DNA from: an uncultured Piscirickettsiaceae bacterium
GTDB lineage: Bacteria; Pseudomonadota; Gammaproteobacteria; Methylococcales; Cycloclasticaceae
Assembly (NCBI GenBank): GCA_913061075.1
Contig: CAJXSK010000003.1
Coordinates: forward strand, 124,001-188,000
Reading direction: 5' to 3'
Length of the DNA: 64,000 nucleotides
Part shown: positions 10,335 to 20,300 of the stretch, in pieces
Layout: each line of letters opens with the position of its first letter
Numbering within the stretch: position 1 is the first letter of the stretch
The notes under the pieces: model-generated
Told to the model about the DNA's origin: nothing
Databases searched by the model: none
The model's input: only the letters and a program-made list of their open reading frames with translations
Program-made: the position numbers and the translations under genes

Positions 10335-11354
10335 ATGAAGTTAGAGGCAAACCAATTGCCGGCGTCAGTTCAAAATCAATGGATGCCTGTTTACATGGTG
10401 TCTGGCAATGAGCCGTTGCAACAAATTGAAGCAGTTGATTTAATTCGTAAAAAAGCCAGGGAAAAAGGCTATTTGAACAGAGAGGTGTTGCATGTTGAAG
10501 GCCAGTTCGACTGGACTCAATTACCTGCATTGTGTCAGGCACAATCACTTTTCGCGGATAAAAACCTTATTGAACTTAATTTACCAACGGCCAAACCTGG
10601 CGCTCAAGGGTCGGCTATGATTGTAAGAGTTATGGAGCAATTATCGGAAGATAATGTCCTTATCATTATCACTGGTAAGCTTGATAAAAGTTCGAAAAAC
10701 ACAAAGTGGTATAAGGCTGTTAATAATGTGGGTGTGGTTGTTGATGTTTGGCCGTTAGAAGGCCAAAAGCTATTAACTTGGCTTACCGAGCGAGCAGTAA
10801 AGAAAGGTTTGTTAGTGGATACCGATGGCCTTAAAATATTACTTCAACGTGTTGAAGGAAACTTACTGGCTGCTGTTCAAGAACTAGATAAGTTATATGC
10901 AATCTATGGTGCAGAACGGATATCTGCTGATGATATTGCGTCATCGGTTGAAGATAACGCACGGTTTGATGTATTTAAACTGACAGACGGTATTATGTTA
11001 GGCAATGTGCAACGTGTATCAAGAGTGTTAAATGGTTTAATGGCTGAGAAATTGGCTGCGCCGGTTGTGTTATGGGCTATTACGCGTGAGTTACGGATGT
11101 TAGAAGCGTTAAGTTATGCTAAAAGCCAATCGTTAAGCATTGAGAAAGTTTTCCAACAAAACCGTGTTTGGGATAAACAAAAGTCGGGATATTTAAGAGC
11201 ATTATCTAGAGGCACATTAAAGCATTGGCAGTCGTTAATTAAGGACTGTTGCGATGCCGATAAAATCACAAAAGGTGCTAAAACGGGCAATGAGTGGGTG
11301 GTTATTGAGCAAGTTTGCCTTAAAGCGTGCCAACCTAAAGCATTTGAAGTATAA
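10335..11354 (+). CDS. holA: DNA polymerase III delta subunit
   Basis: The clamp-loader delta subunit opens the beta sliding clamp. The 339-residue product shows the usual early YMVSGNEPLQQIEAVDLIR segment, a RecQ/AAA-like core and a C-terminal helical bundle with WAITRELRMLEALSYA. Its length matches the family. The gene starts 16 bp after lptE and is followed by proA. No anomalies are seen. Confidence 0.96.
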   Translation: MKLEANQLPASVQNQWMPVYMVSGNEPLQQIEAVDLIRKKAREKGYLNREVLHVEGQFDWTQLPALCQAQSLFADKNLIELNLPTAKPGAQGSAMIVRVMEQLSEDNVLIIITGKLDKSSKNTKWYKAVNNVGVVVDVWPLEGQKLLTWLTERAVKKGLLVDTDGLKILLQRVEGNLLAAVQELDKLYAIYGAERISADDIASSVEDNARFDVFKLTDGIMLGNVQRVSRVLNGLMAEKLAAPVVLWAITRELRMLEALSYAKSQSLSIEKVFQQNRVWDKQKSGYLRALSRGTLKHWQSLIKDCCDADKITKGAKTGNEWVVIEQVCLKACQPKAFEV

Positions 11355-11389
11355 AATTATATTAAGCGTTAGAAAAACAGGTTAAATAA

Positions 11390-12649
11390 ATGAGTGAACT
11401 ATCAAACTACATGCAGCAACTTGGGCAACAGGCTAAAGCGGCGGCTAGAGATATTGCAAAAGCGAATACAGGTCAAAAAAACACTGCATTAACGGTCATT
11501 GCTGACCAAATAGAACTTCAACAAGAAGTGATTCTTCAGGCGAATGCTTTGGATATGCAAGCCGGTAAATCGAATGGGCTAGATGAGGCGCTGCTAGACC
11601 GTTTAGAACTTAATGCGGAGCGAGTATCTGCAATGGCGGATGGGTTGCGCCAAATCGTTGCACTACCTGATCCAGTGGGAGCGATTGACCATTTAATTTC
11701 ACGTCCATCAGGCATTAAAGTGGGGCAAATGCGTGTGCCATTGGGTGTTATCGGTATTATTTATGAATCGCGCCCAAATGTGACAGCTGATGCAGCCGCG
11801 CTTTGTTTAAAGTCAGGAAATGCTTGTATTTTGCGTGGTGGGTCTGAGGCGAAACACTCAAACCAGGCAATCGCTGCGTGTATTAGCAACGGTTTAAAGG
11901 CCGCGGGCTTGTCAGTTGACGTGGTGCAGGTTATTGAGACAACAGACAGACATGCCGTGGGCGAATTAATTCGTATGGAAAGCTTTGTGGATGTGATCAT
12001 TCCACGTGGTGGGAAAGGCCTTATTGAGCGTATTACTAAAGAGGCGCTTGTGCCTGTGATTAAACATTTGCACGGTGTGTGTCACGTCTATATAGATGAT
12101 GAGGCTGATTTGGAGATGGCTAAATCCATTGCATTTAATGCCAAAACACAACGTTATGGTACCTGTAATACGATGGAAACATTACTGGTGTCTAAACATG
12201 TTGCAGCAACAGTATTACCTGCGCTCGAGGCTTTATATAAAACTGAACACGTTGAGTTAAGGGGCTGCGAGAAAACCTGCGAAATTTTACAGCATTGTGT
12301 TCAAGCAACAGATGAAGATTGGGATGAAGAATATTTGGCACCCATTTTATCCATTCGTGTTGTCAGTGGTATTGATGAAGCGATGGAGCATATTCATCAT
12401 CATAGTTCTGGCCATACCGAGTCAATAGTGACGAGTGATCATTCAACTGCGATGCGTTTCTTACGTGAAGTGGACTCTAGTTCTGTGATGGTTAATACAT
12501 CCACACGATTTGCGGATGGGTTTGAATACGGCTTAGGTGGCGAAATTGGTATTAGTACCAATAAACTACACGCGCGTGGACCGGTTGGGCTTGAAGGCTT
12601 AACTACTCAAAAATACATCGTGTTAGGTGAGGGGCACATTCGCCAATAA
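11390..12649 (+). CDS. proA: gamma-glutamyl phosphate reductase
   Basis: NADPH-dependent reduction of gamma-glutamyl phosphate to the semialdehyde, the second step of proline synthesis. The 419-residue aldehyde-dehydrogenase-fold product contains [17 protein letters not shown] near residues 121-138, IPRGGKGLI, and the catalytic-cysteine region [14 protein letters not shown]. The gene lies between holA and nadD, an order seen in other gammaproteobacteria. Its stop overlaps the nadD ATG (TAATG at 12647-12651), suggesting coupling. The partner proB is not in the window. Confidence 0.97.
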   Translation: MSELSNYMQQLGQQAKAAARDIAKANTGQKNTALTVIADQIELQQEVILQANALDMQAGKSNGLDEALLDRLELNAERVSAMADGLRQIVALPDPVGAIDHLISRPSGIKVGQMRVPLGVIGIIYESRPNVTADAAALCLKSGNACILRGGSEAKHSNQAIAACISNGLKAAGLSVDVVQVIETTDRHAVGELIRMESFVDVIIPRGGKGLIERITKEALVPVIKHLHGVCHVYIDDEADLEMAKSIAFNAKTQRYGTCNTMETLLVSKHVAATVLPALEALYKTEHVELRGCEKTCEILQHCVQATDEDWDEEYLAPILSIRVVSGIDEAMEHIHHHSSGHTESIVTSDHSTAMRFLREVDSSSVMVNTSTRFADGFEYGLGGEIGISTNKLHARGPVGLEGLTTQKYIVLGEGHIRQ

Positions 12650-13296
12650 TGATGGTCGACCTTATCGGTGTATATGGTGGGACGTTTGACCCGATTCATT
12701 TAGGTCATATTAATGCGGCGATAGAAATTCAACAAACGCTAGGCATGAAAGAGGTGCGGATGGTTCTTTCTGCTCGGCCGCCGCACCGAAGACAACCTGT
12801 GCTGTCTATGGAGCAGCGTTTTGAATTGCTAACATTAGCAACGGAAAATGAAGAGAAACTAATAGCGGATGATTGCGAAATGCATCGTTCAGGCCCCAGT
12901 TATATGGTAGATACCTTATTCCAAATTAAACAAAACAAACCGAGACAAAGCCTGGCGTTAATATTGGGTATGGAAGCCTTTAATGGCATAACTCAATGGC
13001 ACCGTTGGACTGACTTGTTAGACCTGGCGCATATTGTGGTGACAGACCGAGCAGGGTTTGATAATGAATGGGACGTATCAGTCATCAAGGTTGTGGAGAA
13101 GCATCGGACATTTGACAAGGCTGAGCTAAAAAAACTCACTCATGGTAAAATATATCGGCAAGATGTTACCCCTATCGATATATCAGCCACGCAAATACGC
13201 GCAATAGTTCAACAAGGTCAATCAGCAAAGCATTTACTATCGCCAGTTGTTTGGGCTGAAATAAGTAATAAAAACTTGTACACACAGGTCAACTGA
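12649..13296 (+). CDS. nadD: nicotinate-nucleotide adenylyltransferase
   Basis: Adenylylates nicotinate mononucleotide to deamido-NAD in NAD synthesis. The nucleotidyltransferase signature GTFDPIHLGHINAA is at residues 10-23, ISATQIRAIV is the C-terminal ATP-binding signature, and the length (215 residues) is typical. A second ATG at 12652 would remove one residue, and either start is possible. It is translationally coupled to proA and followed 24 bp later by rsfS, as in many bacteria. Confidence 0.96.
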   Translation: MMVDLIGVYGGTFDPIHLGHINAAIEIQQTLGMKEVRMVLSARPPHRRQPVLSMEQRFELLTLATENEEKLIADDCEMHRSGPSYMVDTLFQIKQNKPRQSLALILGMEAFNGITQWHRWTDLLDLAHIVVTDRAGFDNEWDVSVIKVVEKHRTFDKAELKKLTHGKIYRQDVTPIDISATQIRAIVQQGQSAKHLLSPVVWAEISNKNLYTQVN

Positions 13297-13320
13297 ATAC
13301 ATAAAGGTACGTTAATACAA

Positions 13321-13662
13321 ATGAGTAAACAATTAATTAGCATTGTTAAAAATGCGCTTGAAGAAATGAAAGGTAAAGATATTGCCATGCTTGATGTGAG
13401 AGATAGGTGTTCTTTTACCGACGATATGTTTTTTGTAACGGGCTCGTCTAGTCGACACGTAAAGTCATTGGCTGAGTCGGTGGTGATTGCATCCAAAGCA
13501 AAAGGTATTCAGCCGCTTGGCGTTGAAGGTATGGATGCAGGTGAGTGGGTGTTAGTAGATTTAGGCGATGTAGTGCTTCATGTGCTTCGTCCTGAAGTAA
13601 GAGAGTTTTACCAATTGGAAAAACTTTGGTCGGTGAGTGAAGCTGAAGAACTTATTAGTTAG
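13321..13662 (+). CDS. rsfS: ribosome silencing factor RsfS
   Basis: The 113-residue product (YbeB/Iojap family) binds uL14 on the 50S subunit and blocks subunit joining when nutrients are scarce. Motifs seen include DIAMLDVRDRCSFTDDMFFVTGSSSRH (residues 20-46) and GMDAGEWVLVDLGDVVLHVL further on. It follows nadD. The normal downstream partner rlmH is separated from it here by a YiaD-like lipoprotein gene with its own promoter and terminator. Confidence 0.95.
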   Translation: MSKQLISIVKNALEEMKGKDIAMLDVRDRCSFTDDMFFVTGSSSRHVKSLAESVVIASKAKGIQPLGVEGMDAGEWVLVDLGDVVLHVLRPEVREFYQLEKLWSVSEAEELIS

Positions 13663-13669
13663 CAAGTGT

Positions 13670-13699
13670 TTGAACCAGTTCATATTTTATTCATATAAA
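13670..13699 (+). promoter_or_regulatory. sigma-70 type promoter for the YiaD-like gene
   Basis: TTGAAC (13670-13675) and TATAAA (13694-13699) are separated by 18 bp. Transcription would start near 13706, about 40 bp before the ATG at 13748. A ribosome-binding site AGAGGA lies just before that ATG. Confidence 0.55.
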
Positions 13700-13747
13700 C
13701 TCGCTACACTTAGGCTAACAAAATTAACAAGACAAGAGGAATTAAAA

Positions 13748-14410
13748 ATGATTAACACTAACCATCTTAAAAAACTGCTTCTTATTGGTTTGGTTACGTC
13801 AGCTGTTGGTTGTACAACCGTTAACCCTTACACGCAAGAACAGCAAACAAGTAAGGCGGCCATCGGCGCAGGAACAGGTGCAATAGCAGGTGCCATTATT
13901 GGTGCCATGAGAGGCGATAGAAAAACCGCATTAAAAGGTGCTGTATTAGGTGCTGCAACAGGCGGCGGCATTGGCTACTATATGGATGTTCAAGAAGCAA
14001 AATTAAGACAGCGCTTAGAAGGTACCGGCGTTAGTGTTAGTAGAGTTGGTAACGACCTTGTATTAAATATGCCAGGTAATATTACTTTTCGTACAGCAAG
14101 TGCTGATATAAACGCAGGCTTTTATCAAGTGTTAGATTCTGTGTCTATTATTTTGAATGAATATACAGATACGACAGTGACTGTTGTAGGGCATACAGAT
14201 AGCGTTGGTGATGCATCATATAACCAAGGGTTGTCTGAGCAACGCGCACGAAGTGTCGCGCAATATTTAGGTTCACAAAATGTAGCTGCTCAACGTTTCA
14301 GAGTGATGGGGTATGGAGAACAACACCCGATTGCTAGTAATGCAACGAAACAAGGTCGTTCTCAAAATAGACGCGTTGAAATAACATTAACACCGATAAA
14401 TGCTAGATAG
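13748..14410 (+). CDS. YiaD-like OmpA-family lipoprotein
   Basis: The 220-residue product has a lipoprotein signal ending SAVGC and then a glycine-zipper region (AAIGAGTGAIAGAIIGAM and GAVLGAATGGGIGY). Its C-terminal OmpA peptidoglycan-binding domain contains VVGHTDSVGDASYNQGLSEQ and NRRVEI. This architecture is that of E. coli YiaD, an outer-membrane lipoprotein that may anchor to peptidoglycan. The start at 13748 is chosen from the AGAGGA site and the signal peptide; the frame itself is open further upstream. It has its own promoter and terminator, so it is an independent unit placed between rsfS and rlmH. Confidence 0.88.
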   Translation: MINTNHLKKLLLIGLVTSAVGCTTVNPYTQEQQTSKAAIGAGTGAIAGAIIGAMRGDRKTALKGAVLGAATGGGIGYYMDVQEAKLRQRLEGTGVSVSRVGNDLVLNMPGNITFRTASADINAGFYQVLDSVSIILNEYTDTTVTVVGHTDSVGDASYNQGLSEQRARSVAQYLGSQNVAAQRFRVMGYGEQHPIASNATKQGRSQNRRVEITLTPINAR

Positions 14411-14433
14411 GTTTGATCAATAAAATTTAAATG

Positions 14434-14459
14434 AAACGGCTCGATTGAGCCGTTTTTTT
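14434..14459 (+). terminator. rho-independent terminator after the YiaD-like gene
   Basis: AAACGGCTC (14434-14442), loop GATT, GAGCCGTTT (14447-14455), then a T run. The stem is 9 bp and perfect. Confidence 0.88.
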
Positions 14460-14484
14460 ATGTCGGTTAGGTTATCATTTAGCG

Positions 14485-14955
14485 ATGAAATTTAAGATAT
14501 TAGCGGTAGGCCAAAAAATGCCGAAATGGGTGTCGCTTGGGTTCGAAGAATATAGAAAAAGAATGCCAAGAGAATGCTCCGTTGATGTTGTTGAGTTGCC
14601 TGTTGGAAAGCGCTCCAAACAAAGTGATATTCAGCGTGTTATTGAAGATGAAGGTAAGCGCTTACTCGATAAAATCAAGCCGAGTGACTTTGTTGTTGCG
14701 TTAGAAATTACTGGAAAGCAATGGTCCACTGCAGATTTGGCTCAAAAATTACAAAGTTGGCAAGGCATACATCAGAATGTTATCGTTTTGATCGGCGGCC
14801 CAGATGGTTTGTCTGATACGTGTTTGAAGCGGGCAAATGACACATGGTGTTTATCTGAATTAACGTTTCCACACCCGTTGGTTCGAGTTATCTTGGCTGA
14901 GCAGTTGTACAGGGGCTGGAGCTTAATGAATAACCATCCCTACCATCGAGAATAA
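14485..14955 (+). CDS. rlmH: 23S rRNA pseudouridine-1915 N3-methyltransferase
   Basis: SPOUT-class methyltransferase that modifies helix 69 of 23S rRNA on assembled ribosomes. The 156-residue product contains KFKILAVGQKMPKWV at the start, the SAM-binding knot IVLIGGPDGL, and the C-terminal LVRVILAEQLYRGWSL and NHPYHRE characteristic of the family. It begins 25 bp after the terminator of the preceding gene and is followed 3 bp later by maf. Confidence 0.97.
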   Translation: MKFKILAVGQKMPKWVSLGFEEYRKRMPRECSVDVVELPVGKRSKQSDIQRVIEDEGKRLLDKIKPSDFVVALEITGKQWSTADLAQKLQSWQGIHQNVIVLIGGPDGLSDTCLKRANDTWCLSELTFPHPLVRVILAEQLYRGWSLMNNHPYHRE

Positions 14956-14958
14956 TGT

Positions 14959-15528
14959 ATGAAATTGGTATTAGCATCAGCATCACCAAGAAGATCCGAG
15001 CTACTTTTACAAATGGGTTTGGATTTTGAGATTAAAGCTGTCGACATTGATGAAACGCCAATGGCTGACGAAGAACCAAGGACTTACGTTAGTAGGCTTG
15101 CATTGGCAAAAGCACAGGCTGCAGGCAAGTTTTATCAACTAAATAATGTGTTGATATTAGGGTCAGATACGGCAGTAATTATTGGTAATGAGATTTTGGG
15201 CAAACCTGTTGATAAAGAGCATGCGCATGATATGTTAATGAAACTGTCGGGAAAAACGCATACGGTTTTAACGTCTGTTGCGTTACTTGGGCCGAAAGAA
15301 AGGTGTATTGTCAGTGAAAATGAAGTGACATTTTCTACCATCACTGATGTGGATTTTGAAGAGTATTGGGCTACGGGCGAATCAAATGGGAAGGCAGGGG
15401 CTTATGCTATTCAGGGTAAAGCGGCTCTGTTTATAAAACGCATAGAAGGCAGTTTCTCAGGTGTTATGGGTTTGCCTATTTTTGAAACGAATCAATTGTT
15501 AAAAAATGCGGGCTTCTATTCAGCGTAA
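14959..15528 (+). CDS. maf: Maf-family nucleotide pyrophosphatase (YhdE type)
   Basis: Hydrolyses non-canonical or selected canonical nucleoside triphosphates (dTTP/UTP for YhdE-type members). The 189-residue product has the N-terminal LASASPRRSELL, the IDETP segment, ILGSDTAV and the GKP motif of the Maf fold. It sits directly upstream of rng and yhdP, the classical order, with one small opposite-strand gene between. Assignment to the YhdE rather than the YceF subtype rests on this context and on the IDETP residues, and is probable rather than certain. Confidence 0.92.
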   Translation: MKLVLASASPRRSELLLQMGLDFEIKAVDIDETPMADEEPRTYVSRLALAKAQAAGKFYQLNNVLILGSDTAVIIGNEILGKPVDKEHAHDMLMKLSGKTHTVLTSVALLGPKERCIVSENEVTFSTITDVDFEEYWATGESNGKAGAYAIQGKAALFIKRIEGSFSGVMGLPIFETNQLLKNAGFYSA

Positions 15529-15530
15529 TG

Positions 15531-15779
15531 TTACTTTTTTGTAGCTAAATTACCTGCTTTATTTTTAATGTCTAACTCTTTGGCTATTGGTGAAAAGCTT
15601 TGTGTAATGCCATCTTTACATTCGACGGCCGTGCTAACACCTGCATAGATGGTGATGGTTTTAACACCGTTATTATCTTTACATTTTTCATTAGCAAGTT
15701 TTATATCAGTTTCATCTACAGATTGATAAAAACACCCTTGTAATAGGAGTAAAATTCCAGCTGTAATAATGTTTTTCAT
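15531..15779 (-). CDS. small putative lipoprotein
   Basis: An 82-residue product starting at the ATG complement of 15777-15779, with a hydrophobic signal and a lipobox (LLLQGC). The mature part has three further cysteines (CFYQ is the lipidated one; later EKCKDN and VECKDG may pair). The frame stays open upstream into rng, but only this start gives a sensible signal peptide. It lies between maf and rng on the opposite strand, ending 2 bp from the maf stop and diverging from rng. I do not recognise a family. Confidence 0.6.
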   Translation of the reverse strand: MKNIITAGILLLLQGCFYQSVDETDIKLANEKCKDNNGVKTITIYAGVSTAVECKDGITQSFSPIAKELDIKNKAGNLATKK

Positions 15780-15846
15780 GAGCAAATGGGTATGCTTGGT
15801 AAATAAGCCTCTATCATAACTAAATAACGAATGGTTTGGAAATATA

Positions 15847-17298
15847 ATGAGTGATGAGATTCTAATCAATGTAACCCCACCTGAAACACGCGTAGCCGTG
15901 GTTGAAAATGGCGTGTTACAAGAATTAAACCTCGAAAGGCAGCGTAAGCGAGACATGGTCAGTAATATTTATAAAGGTAAGGTGTGCCGAGTTATGCCGG
16001 GCATGCAAGCCGCCTTTGTGGAGATTGGTCTTGAACGGGCCGGTTTTTTACATGCATCAGATGTCCTTGTGAATGGTGAATCGCTGTCAGAAGAACAAGG
16101 TATAGAACGAGTTTTACGCGAAGGGCAATGCATTGTTGTTCAAGTCTTAAAAGCACCGCTAGGTACCAAAGGTGCTAGGTTAACAATGAATATTGCGATT
16201 CCATCGCGGTACCAAGTATTCCTCCCACATTCTGACAAACTAGCGCTTTCAGTTCAGTTAGATGATGAACTAGAAAGGGAGCGTTTACTGGCGATTATGC
16301 AGGTGTTTAAAGACCAAGAATATGATGGCGGCTATATAGCGAGAACAGCATCAGACGGTGTAAATGGAGAAGATATTCGCGCTGATATGCTGTTTTTGAA
16401 CAAACTATGGGAGATATTGAATGCACAAATTAAAGAGGCAGATGTTGGGTTAGTCTATGAGGATTTACCTTTAACGCTTCGGGTTCTACGTGATTGGTAC
16501 CAATCTTCGGTCTCTAAAATAAAAATTGATTCGAAAGAAAATTTCGACAAAATGATTGAGTTTGCAGAAAAATTTATGCCGGATGTTAAGCCATTGATTG
16601 AACTCTATGCAGGCAGCCGTCCTTTATTTGATATCTATGGCATTGAAGACGAAATTGAAAAAGCGTTGGGAAGAAAGGTTCAGCTCAAATCAGGCGGGCA
16701 TTTGGTTTTTGATCAAACTGAAGCAATGACAACAGTCGATGTAAACACAGGTAGTTTTGTCGGTCGTGGAAATCAACAGCAAACTATTTTTAAAACGAAT
16801 TTGGAAGCAGCTCAAGCAACGGCGCGTCAATTACGCCTTCGAAACCTTGGTGGCATTATCATTATTGACTTTATTGATATGGAAAATGAGAGTCATAAAG
16901 AGTCTGTTTTATCGGCGCTAGAAAAATCGATGGAAAAAGATCACGTTAAATACAGCATTAGTAACGTGTCGGAATTAGGCTTAGTTGAAATGACGCGTAA
17001 ACGAAACCGTGAAAGCTTAGAAAGGATTATGTGTGAGCCTTGTGGCACATGTTTTGGGCGGGGGACAGTCAGAACCCCTGAGACAACGTGTTATGAGATA
17101 TTTCGTGAAATTATGCGTGACGCACGCCAATATGAAGCAAAAGAATTGCTGGTTATGGCGTCCAATGAAGTGGTTGAGATGCTGCTAGATGAAGAATCGA
17201 GCACCTTGGCTGATCTTGAGTCTTTTGTGGGGATACCTATTAGATTTAGGGCTGAAGATCAATTCACTCAAGAACAATACGATGTGGTTTTGGTATAA
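15847..17298 (+). CDS. rng: ribonuclease G
   Basis: Endoribonuclease of the RNase E/G family acting in 16S rRNA 5' maturation and mRNA decay. The 483-residue product shows an S1-like N-terminus (NIYKGKVCRVMPGMQAAFVE), the catalytic-domain motif TVDVNTGSFVG, the metal-ligand region IIIDFIDM, and the zinc-link cysteines in CEPCGTC. It lacks the long C-terminal scaffold of RNase E, which fixes it as RNase G. yhdP follows 16 bp later. Confidence 0.96.
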   Translation: MSDEILINVTPPETRVAVVENGVLQELNLERQRKRDMVSNIYKGKVCRVMPGMQAAFVEIGLERAGFLHASDVLVNGESLSEEQGIERVLREGQCIVVQVLKAPLGTKGARLTMNIAIPSRYQVFLPHSDKLALSVQLDDELERERLLAIMQVFKDQEYDGGYIARTASDGVNGEDIRADMLFLNKLWEILNAQIKEADVGLVYEDLPLTLRVLRDWYQSSVSKIKIDSKENFDKMIEFAEKFMPDVKPLIELYAGSRPLFDIYGIEDEIEKALGRKVQLKSGGHLVFDQTEAMTTVDVNTGSFVGRGNQQQTIFKTNLEAAQATARQLRLRNLGGIIIIDFIDMENESHKESVLSALEKSMEKDHVKYSISNVSELGLVEMTRKRNRESLERIMCEPCGTCFGRGTVRTPETTCYEIFREIMRDARQYEAKELLVMASNEVVEMLLDEESSTLADLESFVGIPIRFRAEDQFTQEQYDVVLV

Positions 17299-17314
17299 AT
17301 AATGAGAGCTAGTT

Positions 17315-20300
17315 ATGAGTAAGGCCCGCTTATTCGGTCATTCATTGTTATGGGTTTTTACTGTGAGTCTTGTGATACTCGCCTTATTTGTTGTGGTTGC
17401 ACGGTTTTTTTCTACACAAGTGCCAGCGTATAAAACTGAACTTGAATCGTATTTAAGTGAAGAAATAGGTGGCCAGGTTAATATCGGCACGATGACGGCA
17501 AGAATGGACGGATTTAGCCCACAGCTAAGTCTTAAAGATGTAACGTTAGATGAGTTAAAGCAGCAAACAAATACACTAAGCATCGGCGAAATTCGCTTGT
17601 CGATGAATCCATTAGGCGTTTTACAGGGAAATATTACGCCGAATAAAATTACCATCGTTAATACAGGTATTTCGATTAAACGATTTGCCGATGGACATGT
17701 GTCAATTGTGGGTTTCTCAGATGAAGAAAATGACAGTTCATCGGGCGATTTTTCATGGTTGCTAGAAGATGGTTTATTTGAAGTGATTGACAGCCAAATT
17801 ATCTGGAAAGATGATTTGCATGATGAAGAAGACATTCATCTAAGCAACGCGCATATTGTTTTTCAAAATATTAACGAAGAACACCGTTTAAAAATAGCCG
17901 CGTCACTACCTGATAAGATTGGTAAGGACTTTGTGTTGTCAATTGTAGTTAAAGGTGATGTCCTCTCAACGACAGACTGGCAAGCGGATGGATATTTGCA
18001 AACAGAACAAATTCAATTATCGGAAGTGTTGCAGCGATTAGATATTGATGAATTTAAAATCAACCAAGGTGTTGGAAATGTGGAAATTTGGAGCCAATGG
18101 GATGCCGCCGAATTGAGCCGCGTTAGAGGCCGCGTTCATGTTGATGAAGTTCAAATGGTTCAAAAGCAGACTAACCTGACGGTTCAAAATATTAGTGGTT
18201 TGTTCGATTGGAAAAAGCTGGCTTATGGGTGGCAGTTAAAAGCGAATGAATTTGTATTCAAAACTAACGAGGTACAGCAAGAAAAAAGCCAATTTAGTGT
18301 TCAATATGAACAAGTAAGTGATACTGATACGTTGATGAATATAACGGCAGATGGTATAGATATTCAAGCCGTATCAACGGTTCTCAAACAATCTAAATTA
18401 TTAAAAAAAAACCACTATGCGTTGATACAAAAACTTAACCCTTCAGGACTGTTGAAAAATGCGTACTTCTCGTTTGCAAAACATAAAGGTGGTGATGCGT
18501 GGGCAGGTTGTGGGCAGCTGGACGGATTCGCTAATGAGGCTTTGGATAACATGCCGGCCATAAAGAACTTTAGTAGCAGGGGCTGTTCAAGTAAAGCTGA
18601 GGGTTGGTTAGATGTTAATACGCGGAAAGGATCGGTCTATTTTAAAAAATTATTTAGAGATCCGTTATTAGTGGACGCGCTAAGTGGGCGGCTTGCATGG
18701 TCTTATGATTCAGGTGGGTGGCGGTTGATGTCTGATGAAATAAAGCTTGAGACACCTCATATTGCCACGACAACACGCTTTTCATCGGTTATTCCAGCTG
18801 AAGGTAAGCCTGTGTTATTGGAGCTAGAATCAAACTTTGGGGCGGCCGATGCGATACATACGTCAAAGTACTTACCTGTGGGGATTATGGGTGATGGTGC
18901 TGTGGGTTGGTTAGATAGTGCCTTTAAAGGCGGGCAAACAACAGGTGGTGGCGTATTGCTAAAAGGTGCTTTAAAGGATTTTCCGTTTAAGAATAAAGAA
19001 GGTTTATTTCAAGTGCTATTCAATACAAAACAGGTTAACTTGCATTATGCTGATGGTTGGCCGAAGCTTTTAGATGTAGCGGCTGAAGTTGAGTTTAAAA
19101 ATGAAGGAATGACAATAGTATCTAGTAAAGGCGCTGTTGCTGGTAATGCAATACAGCATGCAAAAATTCAAGTGCCTGACCTTGCAAAAGATCGTTATTT
19201 GTCAGTTTCCGGTGTGATAAAAGATAAGCTGCCTGGTTTATATGACTTTTTTAGACAATCACCTTTAAAACAAAGTGTTGATGGTTTAACCGAGCACAGC
19301 GAAGTGTTTGGTCTAGCTGATGTCACGTTAGATATTAAAATCCCCTTAAGAAAAGGTCTAAAAGCGGATGTGAAAGCACGAGCTTCAATTAGGGATGGTA
19401 AATTAACATTTCCGGAATTGGGTGAATCGGTGACGTCGTTGAATGGGGAGGTTTTATACGCTGCACAAGGTTTAAGTGCGACATCAATAAAAGGTAAAGT
19501 TTTAGGTGAGTCTGTTCTTATAGATATTTACTCAGATCAAAAAAATACAATAATTTCAGCTAAAGGCAATATAAAAACAAAAACGTTAGCGGCTAAATAT
19601 CCATCTAACGTGTGGGCGAATATATCGGGTAAAAGTACCGCACAGTTAACAGTTAAAGTACCTCGAGATGGTTTGTCTACAAATAGCGCGGCAGTGTTAA
19701 GCCTTGAGTCAAATCTTGATGGTATTTCAATAGATTATCCCGAACCTGTTGGGAAAGCATTAAATGATGTTAGTTATCTAAATATTAAGACAGTGTTAGG
19801 TGAGTCGCCAATACGGGTTGACGTTGATTACAGAGGCAAAATAAACAGTGTTTTTGTATTTAATCAGGATAAAAATAAGCCATTGTCGTTAAGCAAGGCA
19901 GGTATAAATTTTGGACAAATGCCACTAGCAGTTCCAACACATTCAGGTATTAAAATAAGTGGCCAAATTAATGAGCTAAATGTTCCTAGCTGGCAAAAAG
20001 CGCTAGGCGATGTTAACTATGGAGAAAATGATAATAATAAGGGCGTTAACAGTATCGATGTTCATATCGACAAGATAGTGTGGTCTGATAAAACGTATAA
20101 AGACGTTACTCTAAAAGCGAGCCGAAAACGATCAGCCTGGCAAGGTCAAGTTAAAAACCAGTTATTAGATGGTGAGTTTTACCTTCCAGATGGTCTGACA
20201 TTAGGCGCTCTAGTTCGTTTGAATCTTGTCAGGTTATCTCTCCCTAAACTAAAAAAAGGTCAAACAAAAGGCAGTTTAGCGATAGATGTTGAGCCAAAAG

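Noticed and set aside
15780-15956. N-terminal extension of the small lipoprotein gene into rng
   Set aside because: The extension would bury the signal peptide and overlap conserved rng codons; the internal ATG at 15779 gives a proper lipoprotein signal.
17338-17835. 165-residue minus-strand frame in the yhdP 5' region
   Set aside because: Antisense to a strongly supported gene; serine-rich composition is typical of shadow frames.
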